Shown one piece after another: positions 18,909 to 28,484 of a DNA stretch of 64,000 bases; positions within the stretch are counted from its first letter, which is position 1; each line of letters begins with the position of its first letter. The DNA is taken from NCBI RefSeq assembly GCF_001870225.1, contig NZ_CP017675.1:1628574-1692573 (forward strand), in the 5' to 3' direction. The DNA comes from Gloeomargarita lithophora Alchichica-D10 (GTDB taxonomy: Bacteria > Cyanobacteriota > Cyanobacteriia > Gloeomargaritales > Gloeomargaritaceae). The position numbers were made by a program, and so were the translations under genes. The notes under the pieces were generated by a model, which was given only the letters and a program-made list of their open reading frames with translations, made no database searches and was not told the DNA's origin.

Positions 18909-21029
18909 ATGAAGCGGAAGTCTGTGGGTATCGCCCTAGGCATGGTTGCCCTCCTGGGAGTTGGTGGCTGGTTTTGGCAAAGTGGACGCAGGCCAGTAGG
19001 AGTGCCCCAGGCCAATCCGTCTCCCGATTTGGGAGCTTTGACCCCCTTGGTGCAACAGTCTCCCCCGGTGCGGCAACGGGCATTGGCGCAGTTGACCACC
19101 CAGGGGACGGGGACGGAGCGCCATCGGGCTAAGTATCTGTTGGCGGTGGATTCCCTGGCGCAGGGTGACCCCAAGGCGGCTTTGGCCTTGCTGACGGATT
19201 TGGAGCGGGATTATCCCCTGCTGGCGGCGCAAATTCTTTGGCAGGAGGCGCGGGCGTACCAGAAAAAGGGAAACCAGGTGGCGGCGCAGAGCCGGTGGCA
19301 GAAAATCATTGACCAGTACCCGGAACAGGAATTGGCCGCCGAAGCCTTGCTCGCCCTGGGGCGGACTCCGGAAGCCAAAGCGGGCTATCCCGCCCATCCC
19401 CAGGTGGTCGCCGGGGTGCAAAAAGAATTAGAAAAACAGCCCCACGACCGGGAATTGCTGGTGCATTTGGCGAGTCATGGATTGCATTTACCCCATTTGA
19501 CCGGGTATCTTGACCGTTTGACCAGTTTGCACCGCAGTCAACTGACCCCAGAACAATGGCAGGTGATTGCCTTCGCCTACTGGGAAAAACAGAGCTACCT
19601 CAAGGCGGGACGCGCCTATTTGCTGGCTCCCCTGACGGCGGAACATCTCTACCGGGTGGCGCGGGGACATCAGTTGGGGGGCAAAACCACCGAGGCCATC
19701 GGTTATTACCAAGACTTGTTACGGCAGTACAGCGAAACCCCGCAAGGTGTACTAGCATTGTATTATTTATCCGTACTAACGCCACCACCGCAACGGGAGC
19801 AGTATTTTCAGCAGTTGCAACAGCGGGATGGGGAACGGGCGGCGCGGGTGCTGTGGGAGCGGTTACCGGCCTGGGAGCAGGCGGCACAACCCCAACGGGT
19901 GAGCCAAATCCGCACGGAATTGCTTTCGCGGTATGCCCAGAGCGAGGCGGCGGCCAACCTGCGCTGGGAACTCGCCCAAGGGGAACACCAACGGGGCAAT
20001 CTCCGGCAGGCCATGCACTACGCCGAGGGGATTTTGCACCACAGTCCCAGCAGTGCGGTGGCACCCCAGGCGGGGTTTTGGTTGGGGGAATGGGCGCAAC
20101 AGTTGGGGCAAAATGACCGTGCCAAGGCCACCCATACCCAGGTGGTGAGCCGCTATCCCGATTCTTTTTATGCGTGGCGTTCAGCGGTGCGCCTGGGCTG
20201 GCCGGTGGGGGATTTCAACGGTGTGTTACAGGTGCAACCGGAGGCGAAAACCCAACGGGTAACGTTGCAACTTTTGAGTGGGTCACCGACATTACAAGAG
20301 CTATACCATCTGGGGGAGTACCAGGACGCTTGGGAGCAGTGGCAGTTGGAATTTCAAGCCCGGCAACAGCCTACCCTGGCGGATCAACTCACGGATGGCC
20401 TTTTGCGGGTGGGGGTGGGGGAACGCCTGGATGGGTTGTTCATGCTGACGACCCTGGAGCGGCGGGTGCAGGGAGAGTCCGACCAACAGCAGTACGCCCA
20501 GGTACAGCGGGAACCGGCCTATTGGCAAGCCCTGTACCCCCTAGCCTATTGGCCGCAGGTGCCCACGGTGGCGGCAGAATATCGGTTAAATTCCCTATTG
20601 GTAACGGCTCTGATTCGCCAGGAGTCCCGCTTTCAGCCGGAGATTGTTTCCAGCGCCGGGGCGGTGGGGCTGATGCAGGTACTGCCGGAAACCGGGGATT
20701 GGATTGCCCAGAAATTGCAACGCCCGCCGTTTCAACTGCGCCAACCCCAGGAGAATTTGCAGGCGGGTACCTGGTTTTTGCAATACACCAATGGCTTGTA
20801 TGACCAAAATGCCCTGCTCGCAGTCGCCAGTTATAATGCGGGGCCAGGGAATGTGGATGATTGGGTGAAACGCTTTGGCAGTGGGGATTGGGACGCTTTT
20901 GTGGAGCAAATTCCCTTCCCGGAAACCCAGAATTATGTGCGCCAGGTGTTTGGGAATTATTGGAATTATTTACGTTTGTACAACCCGGCGGTCTGTGGGC
21001 GGGTGAATCCCCATCTGTGCCTGTCGTGA
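18909..21029 (+). CDS. Lytic transglycosylase with TPR-like N-terminal region (Slt type)
   Basis: A 706-residue envelope enzyme. The N-terminus (MKRKSVGIALGMVALLGVGG) is a signal or membrane anchor. The long middle is alpha-helical with TPR-like repeats (A-L-A-L-L-T-D-L-E-x-x-Y-P and similar), forming the doughnut of Slt70 enzymes. The catalytic domain starts near residue 560. The general acid is Glu572 in L-I-R-Q-E-S-R-F, followed by G-A-V-G-L-M-Q-V and A-S-Y-N-A-G-P-G-N-V. It cleaves peptidoglycan glycan strands to anhydro-muropeptides. Its stop overlaps the GTG start of the next gene. Confidence 0.93.
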   Translation: MKRKSVGIALGMVALLGVGGWFWQSGRRPVGVPQANPSPDLGALTPLVQQSPPVRQRALAQLTTQGTGTERHRAKYLLAVDSLAQGDPKAALALLTDLERDYPLLAAQILWQEARAYQKKGNQVAAQSRWQKIIDQYPEQELAAEALLALGRTPEAKAGYPAHPQVVAGVQKELEKQPHDRELLVHLASHGLHLPHLTGYLDRLTSLHRSQLTPEQWQVIAFAYWEKQSYLKAGRAYLLAPLTAEHLYRVARGHQLGGKTTEAIGYYQDLLRQYSETPQGVLALYYLSVLTPPPQREQYFQQLQQRDGERAARVLWERLPAWEQAAQPQRVSQIRTELLSRYAQSEAAANLRWELAQGEHQRGNLRQAMHYAEGILHHSPSSAVAPQAGFWLGEWAQQLGQNDRAKATHTQVVSRYPDSFYAWRSAVRLGWPVGDFNGVLQVQPEAKTQRVTLQLLSGSPTLQELYHLGEYQDAWEQWQLEFQARQQPTLADQLTDGLLRVGVGERLDGLFMLTTLERRVQGESDQQQYAQVQREPAYWQALYPLAYWPQVPTVAAEYRLNSLLVTALIRQESRFQPEIVSSAGAVGLMQVLPETGDWIAQKLQRPPFQLRQPQENLQAGTWFLQYTNGLYDQNALLAVASYNAGPGNVDDWVKRFGSGDWDAFVEQIPFPETQNYVRQVFGNYWNYLRLYNPAVCGRVNPHLCLS

Positions 21030-21892
21030 AACACCAGCGGTACTGGTTTTGGCGGGGCTATCGGGTGCGCTATGGTTACCAGGGGAGTCAAACCCAGGGG
21101 GTGCCGTTGTTGTTGGTGCATGGTTTTGGAGCGGCGTTAGAACATTGGCGGTACAATGCCCCGGTTTTGGGGGAACATCATCCCGTGTATGCCCTGGATT
21201 TGTTGGGATTTGGGGATGCCCAGAAAGCCTCTGCCCAGTACGGGGTGCGGTTGTGGGTGGCACAGGTCTATGAATTTTGGCGCACTTTTATCGGCCAACC
21301 GGTGTGTTTGGTGGGGCATTCCCTGGGGGCTCTGGTGAGTTTGACCGCCGCCGTTGCCCATCCCGATATGGTGCGGGGGTTGGTGTTGATCAGTTTGCCG
21401 GAGGGACGACCGACCCTGCAACCCGCCTGGTTAAACGCCTGGGTGGGCGGTCTGGAACGGCTGTTGATCCCGGTGGTGACGTTACCCCTGTTTTATGTCC
21501 TACGCCAACCGGGGGTAATTCGCTGGGTCTGCCGTTCTCAAGTGTACCAAGACCCGGAGGTTGTGAATGCAGCATTAGTCCAAATGTTTGCCCGTCCCGC
21601 CCAGGAGTCAGGGGCCGGGTTGACCCTTTGTCGCCTGGCGCAGGCCAGCAGTCGTCCCGGTTATGCGCCCCGGGTGGCACCCCTGTTGGCGGCCTTGAGT
21701 GTACCTGGGTTGTTGATTTGGGGTCAGCAAGACCGCTTGATTCCCATCCAGCAGGGGCAAAAATGGATACAACAATTTCCCCATTTGCAGTGGGCGGCCA
21801 TCCCCGCCGGGCATTGTCCCCAGGATGAGGCTCCCCTGGTGGTGAATCAGTTGCTCGATGAATGGTTGCAACAGTGGGGCACCGGGTTGTAA
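21026..21892 (+). CDS. Alpha/beta-fold hydrolase
   Basis: The start is a GTG at 21026 whose GTGA overlaps the stop of the lytic transglycosylase, giving 288 residues and likely translational coupling. L-L-L-V-H-G-F-G-A forms the oxyanion-hole strand, Ser is in G-H-S-L-G-A-L, Asp in W-G-Q-Q-D-R-L-I-P and His in A-G-H-C-P-Q-D-E, so the catalytic triad is complete. W-F-W-R-G-Y-R-V-R-Y near the start is typical of cyanobacterial and plastid members of this family. The substrate is unknown. Confidence 0.87.
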   Translation: MKHQRYWFWRGYRVRYGYQGSQTQGVPLLLVHGFGAALEHWRYNAPVLGEHHPVYALDLLGFGDAQKASAQYGVRLWVAQVYEFWRTFIGQPVCLVGHSLGALVSLTAAVAHPDMVRGLVLISLPEGRPTLQPAWLNAWVGGLERLLIPVVTLPLFYVLRQPGVIRWVCRSQVYQDPEVVNAALVQMFARPAQESGAGLTLCRLAQASSRPGYAPRVAPLLAALSVPGLLIWGQQDRLIPIQQGQKWIQQFPHLQWAAIPAGHCPQDEAPLVVNQLLDEWLQQWGTGL

Positions 21893-21950
21893 TCTTGGTG
21901 GGCAATTTTTGCTTGAATAGATCAGGCTCATTTTTTACACCCAATCAGCC

Positions 21951-22523
21951 ATGACCGTCATTCAGCACATTTCAGGCCGGGGTCTGCCCCTGCGGGGTAA
22001 TGATATTGACACGGATCGGATTATTCCGGCGCGGTTTTTACGCTGTGTCACTTTTGAGGGGCTGGGTGCCCATGTGTTTGCCGACGACCGGGCGCCGGGC
22101 GGTCATGCCTTTGACCAACCCCAGTACCAGGGGGCAAAGATTTTGGTGGTGAATGCCAATTTTGGCTGTGGTTCCAGTCGGGAACACGCCCCCCAAGCCC
22201 TCCGCCGCTGGGGGATTGCGGCCATTGTGGGGGAAAGTTTTGCGGAGATTTTTGCTGGCAATTGTTTGGCCTTGGGTTTACCCGTGGTCACCGCTGAAGT
22301 TGAGGTGGTGCAGGCACTCCAAAACCGGATTGCCAGTCAACCCACACCAGCCTTTACCCTGGACATTGCCCGCTTGACGCTCACCGCTGAGGGCGAAACC
22401 TGGTCGGTGGCGATGGAAGCGGCGGTACAACAATCCCTCCTCCAGGGTGCTTGGGATGCCTGCGCCCAACTACTCGCCAATCGGGAGGCGATTTTGGCAA
22501 CGGCGGCGCGACTGGCGGCTTGA
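21951..22523 (+). CDS. leuD: 3-isopropylmalate dehydratase small subunit
   Basis: A 190-residue small subunit that, with LeuC, isomerises 2- to 3-isopropylmalate in leucine synthesis. Conserved parts are G-N-D-I-D-T-D-R-I-I-P-A-R-F-L near residue 17 and N-F-G-C-G-S-S-R-E-H-A-P near residue 70. The leuC gene is not in the window. The length is normal. A 59-residue unknown protein follows on the same strand. Confidence 0.95.
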   Translation: MTVIQHISGRGLPLRGNDIDTDRIIPARFLRCVTFEGLGAHVFADDRAPGGHAFDQPQYQGAKILVVNANFGCGSSREHAPQALRRWGIAAIVGESFAEIFAGNCLALGLPVVTAEVEVVQALQNRIASQPTPAFTLDIARLTLTAEGETWSVAMEAAVQQSLLQGAWDACAQLLANREAILATAARLAA

Positions 22524-22580
22524 ACTGGACAATTGCGGGAAAATTGCCTAAAGTCAGAAGGCGGCAACTGCGGAGGTGCT

Positions 22581-22760
22581 ATGGATAAGCAGGTATTACA
22601 ACAGAAAGTCAAGGCCATTCAAAGCAAACGGGAGGTGTTGGTGCAACTGCTCACCCAACCGGAATTGGGCACTCTGCGAATTGATGTGACCCAAGCCCTA
22701 GAGGAAATGGACGATTTATTAATAGAATTTGCCCAAGTATTTCCTGAGATAGGGACTTAA
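22581..22760 (+). CDS. Small conserved hypothetical protein
   Basis: A 59-residue protein, MDKQVLQQKVKAIQSKREVL onward, preceded by a good ribosome-binding site (GGAGGT, 4 bases before the ATG). The sequence is predicted helical, rich in Q, L and E, with no signal peptide or metal ligands. It is probably co-transcribed with leuD, 57 bp upstream. The stop overlaps the convergent SRPBCC gene by 4 bases. I do not recognise the family. Confidence 0.65.
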   Translation: MDKQVLQQKVKAIQSKREVLVQLLTQPELGTLRIDVTQALEEMDDLLIEFAQVFPEIGT

Positions 22761-23245
22761 ATCACCGAAATGCCATCCAGGTTCACCAACCGTCCCTCGG
22801 CGGCTTGCGCCAGTTGGCGGGCGACTTGGGCGGCACGGGGGCGAATCACCGACCAGACCAGGGGCGACAACCAACCCTTGAGGGTAATCGAGTAGGAAAT
22901 CTGGGTGCCACACACCGTAGATTGCACCTGATAGGTGACCCGTTCCTCCAAACCGGGCAAGGCAAACACCCGCACGCTCAGCAGATGCTGTTGTTGTACC
23001 CGTTCGACAAAAATCCGCACCCGGAAGGGGAACAATCGGGATACAGCCTCGTAAAACAAGCCCGGTTTCGGTAGTAAACCCCAGGGGACGTGGGGACGGG
23101 TGACCAGGGGATGCCAGGATAAATCCGCTAGATTGGCGAGTTTTTGCCAAATCTGCTCCACCGGGGCACTACTCAGGGCGTAATAGGTGATCATGATTTT
23201 GGCCTTGGGGTGCGCCTGGGGTTGTGGGCGTTGCCGCCGTTCCAT
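22757..23245 (-). CDS. SRPBCC (START/Bet v1-like) family protein
   Basis: A 162-residue protein. The fold is suggested by Y-A-L-S-S-A-P-V-E-Q-I-W-Q-K-L-A-N-L near residue 21, then a W-H-P-L-V segment, the strands F-Y-E-A-V-S-R and V-R-I-F-V-E-R-V, and a C-terminal helix (V-A-R-Q-L-A-Q-A-A-E). It would bind a hydrophobic ligand in a cavity; the ligand is unknown. The ATG at 23245 has a GGGAG at a suitable distance, supporting this start over the internal ATG at 23194. Confidence 0.8.
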   Translation of the reverse strand: MERRQRPQPQAHPKAKIMITYYALSSAPVEQIWQKLANLADLSWHPLVTRPHVPWGLLPKPGLFYEAVSRLFPFRVRIFVERVQQQHLLSVRVFALPGLEERVTYQVQSTVCGTQISYSITLKGWLSPLVWSVIRPRAAQVARQLAQAAEGRLVNLDGISVI

Positions 23246-23563
23246 CCTGTGTGTCTCCCGGATTTTGTTTCACTATCTTAGACCCTAAACCCCGTGTTAC
23301 CCCGCTTTTGCAATAGATATACACAGGTTGGCGGGCAACCGATGCTATTTTTTGTCGTCCGCATGATTTTAGCCAGGAGGTATTCCCCCGGCTAGGAGTT
23401 TTGCCGGAAAATTAGCGTAAACCCTGTCCTACCCGGCAATCATCCCGGCATGAGTAACCTGGGGGTATATTTGAGGACAACAGCCAGGGAAATTTGTCAT
23501 CCTGGATGGGTATCATTGCCAACCCATGAATTTTTCACCAAAACCGCCACCGTTTCCTGCCCT

Positions 23564-24640
23564 ATGACTTGGTTGAATTTACCCCTGTCCGCATTGCGTC
23601 GGCGCGTCATGGTTTTGATTTTAGCGGTAATAATAGTCGGTGGTTTAATCGCAACCATTTTGCATAGTTTAACCCCGCAAACCCATCCTATTTCACTGAT
23701 TATTCCCCCCTTAGCTGCTGTGATTGCTTTGGGGTTATTGATTGATCTCATTTGCAATCCAAACCGGCTTAATTTAATCATTCAGGCAACCTTGATTTGG
23801 GGTGGATTTATTAATATTTTTCCTGAATACTTTTTTGTGATCCAAGCCTGGATACAACCGGGAAAACAATTGGTGGAGATTTTGCCACCAATTACGCCAG
23901 GATTATTTCTTTTGAATACGGCAATGATCGTCTTTTTACGACCCCGGTCATTAATCCGGTTTGCGGTTTTATTGTGGGGAGTGATGGCCGTTCCTATCCT
24001 ATCTTATTTGATTGCCCATCCTGGGGAGTTGCAAACGCCTCGCGGTTTAGAGTTGTTACTAACGCTTGGGCCAGCAATGGGAGTCAATCTCGCTTTAATT
24101 ATATTTTATGTGCGATTACAAGCGGCGGTGGATCATCTCCAAAACGAGGGGATGCGTCTGCAAAAAATCTCGGAAATGGACTTACTCACTCAAGTATGGA
24201 ATCGCCGCGCAGGAGAACGGATTTTAGGGGAGTTAATTGAGCAAAAACAATTGGGATTAGGGATTATTTTATGTGATATTGATCACTTCAAGTCCGTGAA
24301 TGATACCTATGGTCATTTGGTGGGCGACCAGGTGTTGCAGATGTTTGCCCAGTGGTGTCGCCAACACGTCCGACCGCAGGATATGGTGGTACGTTGGGGG
24401 GGCGAGGAATTTGTTGTCATTGGGTGTACCGATGAACCCGCAGAAATGGCATCGTTAGCGGCACGTTTGTGTCAGGGAATCGCCCAGCAATCCGTCCCAG
24501 AAGTGGGGAAAATCACCGCTTCTTTTGGGGTTGCTTGTCACCAACCGGAAGAAACGCTTTCTGCCCTCTTTGAACGGGCAGATATGGCACTCTATCAAGC
24601 CAAACAGCAGGGGCGCAATCGGGTGGTAGTGAAAGTTTGA
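23564..24640 (+). CDS. Membrane-bound diguanylate cyclase (GGDEF)
   Basis: About 358 residues from the chosen ATG; an upstream ATG at 23450 would add 38. Five or six hydrophobic segments occupy residues about 15-185 and form an integral membrane sensor. The GGDEF domain follows, with the active site R-W-G-G-E-E-F. An R-P-Q-D lies five residues upstream of GGEEF at the standard position of the c-di-GMP inhibitory I-site. D-I-D-H-F-K-S-V-N-D and the final A-L-Y-Q-A-K-Q-Q-G-R-N-R are intact. It makes cyclic di-GMP, probably under product inhibition. Confidence 0.92.
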   Translation: MTWLNLPLSALRRRVMVLILAVIIVGGLIATILHSLTPQTHPISLIIPPLAAVIALGLLIDLICNPNRLNLIIQATLIWGGFINIFPEYFFVIQAWIQPGKQLVEILPPITPGLFLLNTAMIVFLRPRSLIRFAVLLWGVMAVPILSYLIAHPGELQTPRGLELLLTLGPAMGVNLALIIFYVRLQAAVDHLQNEGMRLQKISEMDLLTQVWNRRAGERILGELIEQKQLGLGIILCDIDHFKSVNDTYGHLVGDQVLQMFAQWCRQHVRPQDMVVRWGGEEFVVIGCTDEPAEMASLAARLCQGIAQQSVPEVGKITASFGVACHQPEETLSALFERADMALYQAKQQGRNRVVVKV

Positions 24641-24696
24641 TCGCTGGTTTTTTTTAAGGGAATTGATGATTCAAAAGAACCAATATAAAAATCACT

Positions 24697-24795
24697 GGAC
24701 ACCTCTAAAAATAGGTCGCAGGGGCACCGCCCCCGTATTTGGTTCTCGATAATATGAGCATCCTAGCGAGATGATTTTCTGTTGGTGTGAATAAA
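24697..24795. repeat. Type A repeat, right end interrupted
   Basis: It starts GGACACCTCTAAAAATAGG, runs through the hairpin core (GCAGGGGCACCGCCCCCG) and the arm to GTGAATAAATA. It is then joined to a second element instead of reaching GAGGTGTCC. With the next entry it fills most of the 374-bp gap between the diguanylate cyclase gene and ctaA. Confidence 0.7.
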
Positions 24796-24918
24796 TATGG
24801 CAATTCTATTTGAATTAAGAATCAGCGGTCGCAGGGGGGCACCCCCCGGACTTGATTCTCAGTAATACCGGCATTCCAGCGAAATAACTTTCAACTGGTT
24901 CGCATAAATAGAGGTGTC
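24796..24918. repeat. Chimeric repeat: type B end joined to type A end
   Basis: The left side (TGGCAATTCTATTTGAATTA) is a type B end. After the shared hairpin core the element ends with a type A arm and CATAAATAGAGGTGTC. It probably arose by insertion or recombination between two families in the shared core. It lies about 100 bp upstream of ctaA. Confidence 0.65.
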
Positions 24919-25020
24919 TTTTTGTTACATTGGTTCAACTCCCGAAGAAATCCTTAAACTTTCGCAACTACAGGGGTGTGAGTCGCTATAACCGAAAGTA
25001 ATTCTACTTAGTGAGTGGCG

Positions 25021-25944
25021 ATGATTGGCACCCAAATTGAATCCTCTGAGTCATCCGAGGGATGGGTTCCCCAGGTATTGGTACGGCGATGGTTGTGGCT
25101 TTTGGCGGCGGCAACTTGGGGCTTGATGGCACTGGGTAGTGCGACGCGGGTGATGGAGGCAGGGTTGGCCTGTCCCGATTGGCCGCTGTGTTTTGGTCAG
25201 GTTTTGCCTGCTCAGCAGATGGATTTGCGGGTGTTCCTGGAGTGGTTTCACCGGCTGGTGGCGGCTACGGTGGGGTTTGGGGTACTGCTGCTGGTGGGGA
25301 TGGGGTGGTGGTGGCGGGCGCACTTACCCCGTTGGTTGCCCTGGGGGGTGACGGCGGCACTGGGCTTGGTGCTGTGGCAGGGGATTTTGGGGGGGCTAAC
25401 CGTGACCCAACTCCTGCGGTTTGATATTGTGACGGCGCACCTGGGTACGGGTTTGGCCTTTTTTAGCCTGTTGTTGACCTTGGCGGTTTCACTGATGGAC
25501 TTGTCGGTAGCTTTATCTCTGCCGCAGTATCTGCCGGGTTTATCCCTGGTGAGCGCAGTGACGGTGTATGGTCAAAGTCTGCTGGGCGGGCTGGTGGCTT
25601 CCCGGTGGGCGGCGCACCAATGTTTTCTGGGGCGGGAATTGTGTCAGGTGCTCCATTGGCATTTGCTGGGGTTGATTCCGGCGATGGGATTGGTGTTGGT
25701 GGTGGGGGTGCAAACCCTGCGCCAGAAACGAGTTGCTCCCTGGTTAGGCCAACTGGGGCATGGGGTGCTAGTGATGTTGATTGTCCAAATTGGGGTCGGG
25801 GTAGCGACCTACCAACTGCGGCTTCAGGTCGAGCCGTTGACCGTGACCCATCAAGCCGTAGGGGCACTACTGTTGGGAATGTTAGTCGTATTGACAGTAT
25901 TGTTACAACGTGTGACAGTTCCGCCAACCCAAACCATCTGTTAA
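25021..25944 (+). CDS. ctaA: Heme A synthase (COX15/CtaA)
   Basis: An integral membrane enzyme of about 307 residues that oxidises heme O to heme A for cytochrome c oxidase. Eight hydrophobic segments are visible. The heme-ligand histidines fit F-H-R-L-V-A near residue 75 and T-A-H-L-G-T-G near residue 137, with V-T-H-Q-A-V-G-A in the second half. R-V-M-E-A-G-L-A-C-P-D-W-P carries the conserved Glu and Cys. A GTG 6 bases upstream is an alternative start. ctaB follows after 9 bases. The cytochrome oxidase subunit genes usually near this pair are not in the window. Confidence 0.95.
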   Translation: MIGTQIESSESSEGWVPQVLVRRWLWLLAAATWGLMALGSATRVMEAGLACPDWPLCFGQVLPAQQMDLRVFLEWFHRLVAATVGFGVLLLVGMGWWWRAHLPRWLPWGVTAALGLVLWQGILGGLTVTQLLRFDIVTAHLGTGLAFFSLLLTLAVSLMDLSVALSLPQYLPGLSLVSAVTVYGQSLLGGLVASRWAAHQCFLGRELCQVLHWHLLGLIPAMGLVLVVGVQTLRQKRVAPWLGQLGHGVLVMLIVQIGVGVATYQLRLQVEPLTVTHQAVGALLLGMLVVLTVLLQRVTVPPTQTIC

Positions 25945-25953
25945 GGAGCATTT

Positions 25954-26904
25954 ATGCAGGTACTTTGGCCGCAGACTAACACCCTTTGGGGGAGGGTTCA
26001 AGACTATATCCAACTCACGAAACCCCGGATTATTCTCCTGTTGTTGATTACCACGACGGGGGCGGTATGGTTGGCTTCCCAGGGGGAACCGGATATGGAT
26101 ATTTTACTCACAACGTTAGTCACCGGGACGTGGGCGGCGGGTTCAGCGAATACGATTAATTGTCTGTATGACCGGGATATTGACCAGATTATGGTGCGTA
26201 CCCAACGGCGACCGATTCCGGCGGGGCGGATTAGGCCGGGGCAAGCGTTGGGGTTTGCGGTGGTGTTGGCGGTGGCGGCGTTTGGTCTGCAAACTTGGCG
26301 GGTGAATGTCCTGAGTGCCCTGTTGGAATGGGCGGGAATTTTGGTTTATGTGCTGGTTTATACCCATTGGTTAAAGCGTTCTAGTCCGCAGAATATCGTG
26401 ATTGGCGGGGCGGCGGGGGCGATTCCCCCTTTGGTCGGTTGGGCGGCGGTGACGGGGGAATTATCCGCCTGCGCTTGGATTTTGTTTGCGATTATTTTTA
26501 TTTGGACACCCCCGCATTTTTGGGCGTTGGCATTGATGATTCGGGAGGATTATGCCCAGGTGGGGGTGCCCATGTTGCCGGTGGTGGCGGGTTCGGAGCA
26601 AACGGCGCAGCAAATTTTGCTGTACACGCTATTGCTGATTCCCACCAGTTTGCTTTTGGTTTATCCCTGTGGGGTGGTGGGGGGATTGTATGCGCTGATG
26701 GCTTTAACTTTGGGCGGTATTTTTCTCTACAAAGTGTTCCAGTTGTTTGCCCAACCTGAGGAGGTGAAATTAGCGCGTTCAGTATTCAAGTATTCGATTA
26801 TTTATTTGATGCTGTTGTCCTTGGGAATGGGGTTAGACCGCTGGCCTTTGATGCACACCTGGCAGAATGTGCTGGTGCAAAAAGCGGTGCATTGGTGGGG
26901 GTAA
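25954..26904 (+). CDS. ctaB: Protoheme IX farnesyltransferase (heme O synthase)
   Basis: A 316-residue UbiA-family membrane prenyltransferase that attaches farnesyl to heme b. The first prenyl-diphosphate/Mg motif is [19 protein letters not shown] near residue 70; the second D-rich region is in the loop with [12 protein letters not shown]. An AAGGAG lies about 6 bases before the ATG. It follows ctaA closely in the same operon and supplies its substrate. Confidence 0.97.
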   Translation: MQVLWPQTNTLWGRVQDYIQLTKPRIILLLLITTTGAVWLASQGEPDMDILLTTLVTGTWAAGSANTINCLYDRDIDQIMVRTQRRPIPAGRIRPGQALGFAVVLAVAAFGLQTWRVNVLSALLEWAGILVYVLVYTHWLKRSSPQNIVIGGAAGAIPPLVGWAAVTGELSACAWILFAIIFIWTPPHFWALALMIREDYAQVGVPMLPVVAGSEQTAQQILLYTLLLIPTSLLLVYPCGVVGGLYALMALTLGGIFLYKVFQLFAQPEEVKLARSVFKYSIIYLMLLSLGMGLDRWPLMHTWQNVLVQKAVHWWG

Positions 26905-26935
26905 ATCTACCGCAATCCTCGTAGCCTTGTTATCC

Positions 26936-26959
26936 ACATAAATCGTCTGAGATTGCTAT
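26936..26959. repeat. Type B end fragment
   Basis: The stretch CACATAAATCGTCTGAGATTGC followed by TATA matches the right end of a type B variant (compare 41069-41084, CGTAAATCGTCTCATATTGC). It directly precedes the next start codon, so the start region of that gene carries repeat-derived sequence. Confidence 0.5.
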
Positions 26960-27295
26960 ATGAGCGCCCAACCCCCGGTGACCCTAGAAACCATTGCCCA
27001 AACCTTGGCCGAATTTCGTCAGGAAGTGAACAGCCGCCTTGATAAAGTGGAAATTCGATTAGACCAGGTGGAAGGCCGTTTAGATAAAATGGAAGGCCGT
27101 TTGGATAAAATGGAAGGTCGTTTAGATGGACTAGAGGGGGATTTTCGGCAATTTCAGGCGGTGAATGAAGCCTATCAAAAAGCCGCTGACCGAGTAGCTA
27201 ATTTGGCCTTTACTGTGGTGACCGCCTCCGCCGCCGTGATTGTCTTGGCACCCGCAGTGAAAGTCCTTGCTGAGTATGTGTCCCGTCTGCCCTAA
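26960..27295 (+). CDS. Small coiled-coil membrane-associated protein, unknown
   Basis: A 111-residue protein. Residues about 20-60 are a coiled coil built on a seven-residue repeat, G-R-L-D-K-M-E, in three near-identical copies plus two divergent ones. A hydrophobic stretch near residues 77-95 (L-A-F-T-V-V-T-A-S-A-A-V-I-V-L) could be a membrane segment. I recognise no family with a known role. A type B repeat end lies just upstream of the ATG. Confidence 0.65.
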   Translation: MSAQPPVTLETIAQTLAEFRQEVNSRLDKVEIRLDQVEGRLDKMEGRLDKMEGRLDGLEGDFRQFQAVNEAYQKAADRVANLAFTVVTASAAVIVLAPAVKVLAEYVSRLP

Positions 27296-27439
27296 TCGGT
27301 CGGTAATATTTTTTAATCTGGGCGGTTTCGAGGGACTTCGATGGCAATAATGTACTGCTAATCCCCAGGGATCAAAACCAGCCTGAGAGGTTTTCTGATA
27401 AGCTCTTAATGAAATGTAAAAAATTGATTCACACGTCTC

Positions 27440-28447
27440 ATGAATATTCTGGTGGTTGGGGCGACGGGCACCCTGGGGCGGCAGGTGGTACGGCGGGCAT
27501 TGCAGGAGGGGCATCGGGTGCGCTGTTTGGTGCGGACGTTACCCAAGGCGACTTTTTTGCGGGAATGGGGGGCGGAACTGGTGCCAGGGAATCTCTGTCG
27601 CCCGGAGAGTTTGGCCTATGCCCTGGAAGAGATGGAGGTGGTGGTGGATGCGGCGACGGCGCGACCCACGGATGGGATTGGGATTCGGGAGGTGGATTGG
27701 CAGGGAAAAGTGAATCTGGTGCAGGCGATGGTCATGGCGGGGGTGAAACGTTTGCTCTTTTTCTCGATTCTGGATTGTGACCGCTATCCCCATGTGCCGT
27801 TGATGAGCGTTAAGGCGGCTACGGAAGAGTTTTTGGCGGAGTCGGGTTTGGATTACACGATTTTGGCACCGGCGGGTTTTTTCCAAGGGCTGATCGGCCA
27901 GTTTGCCATTCCGATTTTGGAGGAACAGTCCGTGTGGCTAACGGGGACTTCGGCGGCGGTGGCTTACATGGATACCCAGGATGTGGCGCGGTTTGCCCTG
28001 CGCGCCCTGGAGGTGCCGGAAACGATTGGCCAAAAATTACCGGTGGTGGGGGCTAAAGCCTGGACTTCGGAGGAAATTATTGCCCTGTGCGAGCGGCTGA
28101 GTGGCAAAAATGCCCGGATTTTGCGTATCCCTCTGGGGGTGTTGACTGCGACCCGCCAAGTCCTGCGGCGGTTTCAGTGGACGGGGAATATTGCGGATCG
28201 TCTGGCCTTTGCCGCTGTTTTGTCCGGGGGGGAAACCCTGACGGCGCCGATGGAGGCGGTTTACACCCAATTGGGCTTATCGCCCCAGGAAACCGGCACC
28301 TTAGAGGGGTACTTGGCGGAGTATTTTGGCCGGATGTTGCAAAAATTAAAAGAGCGCAATTATGAACTGGATCGGCAAAAACGCAAGGAGCAGGAAAAAC
28401 GTAAACGCAAACGCCCTTTCAAAACCTCAGCCAAAACCGGTGGTTAA
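27440..28447 (+). CDS. ycf39: Ycf39-like NAD(P)-binding photosystem II assembly factor
   Basis: A 335-residue atypical short-chain dehydrogenase. The Rossmann start is M-N-I-L-V-V-G-A-T-G-T-L-G-R-Q-V. The G-A-E-L-V-P-G-N-L segment near residue 50, V-K-R-L-L-F-F-S-I-L-D, and the Y-P-H-V-P-L-M-x-x-K segment near residue 115 follow the Ycf39/HCF244 pattern. This protein acts early in photosystem II reaction-centre assembly, helping pigment insertion into new D1. The C-terminus is strongly basic (K-R-K-R-K). nadK begins 37 bp downstream. Confidence 0.87.
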   Translation: MNILVVGATGTLGRQVVRRALQEGHRVRCLVRTLPKATFLREWGAELVPGNLCRPESLAYALEEMEVVVDAATARPTDGIGIREVDWQGKVNLVQAMVMAGVKRLLFFSILDCDRYPHVPLMSVKAATEEFLAESGLDYTILAPAGFFQGLIGQFAIPILEEQSVWLTGTSAAVAYMDTQDVARFALRALEVPETIGQKLPVVGAKAWTSEEIIALCERLSGKNARILRIPLGVLTATRQVLRRFQWTGNIADRLAFAAVLSGGETLTAPMEAVYTQLGLSPQETGTLEGYLAEYFGRMLQKLKERNYELDRQKRKEQEKRKRKRPFKTSAKTGG

Positions 28448-28484
28448 AACCTTCATTTTATAATCACTTATTACAACCGGGCGG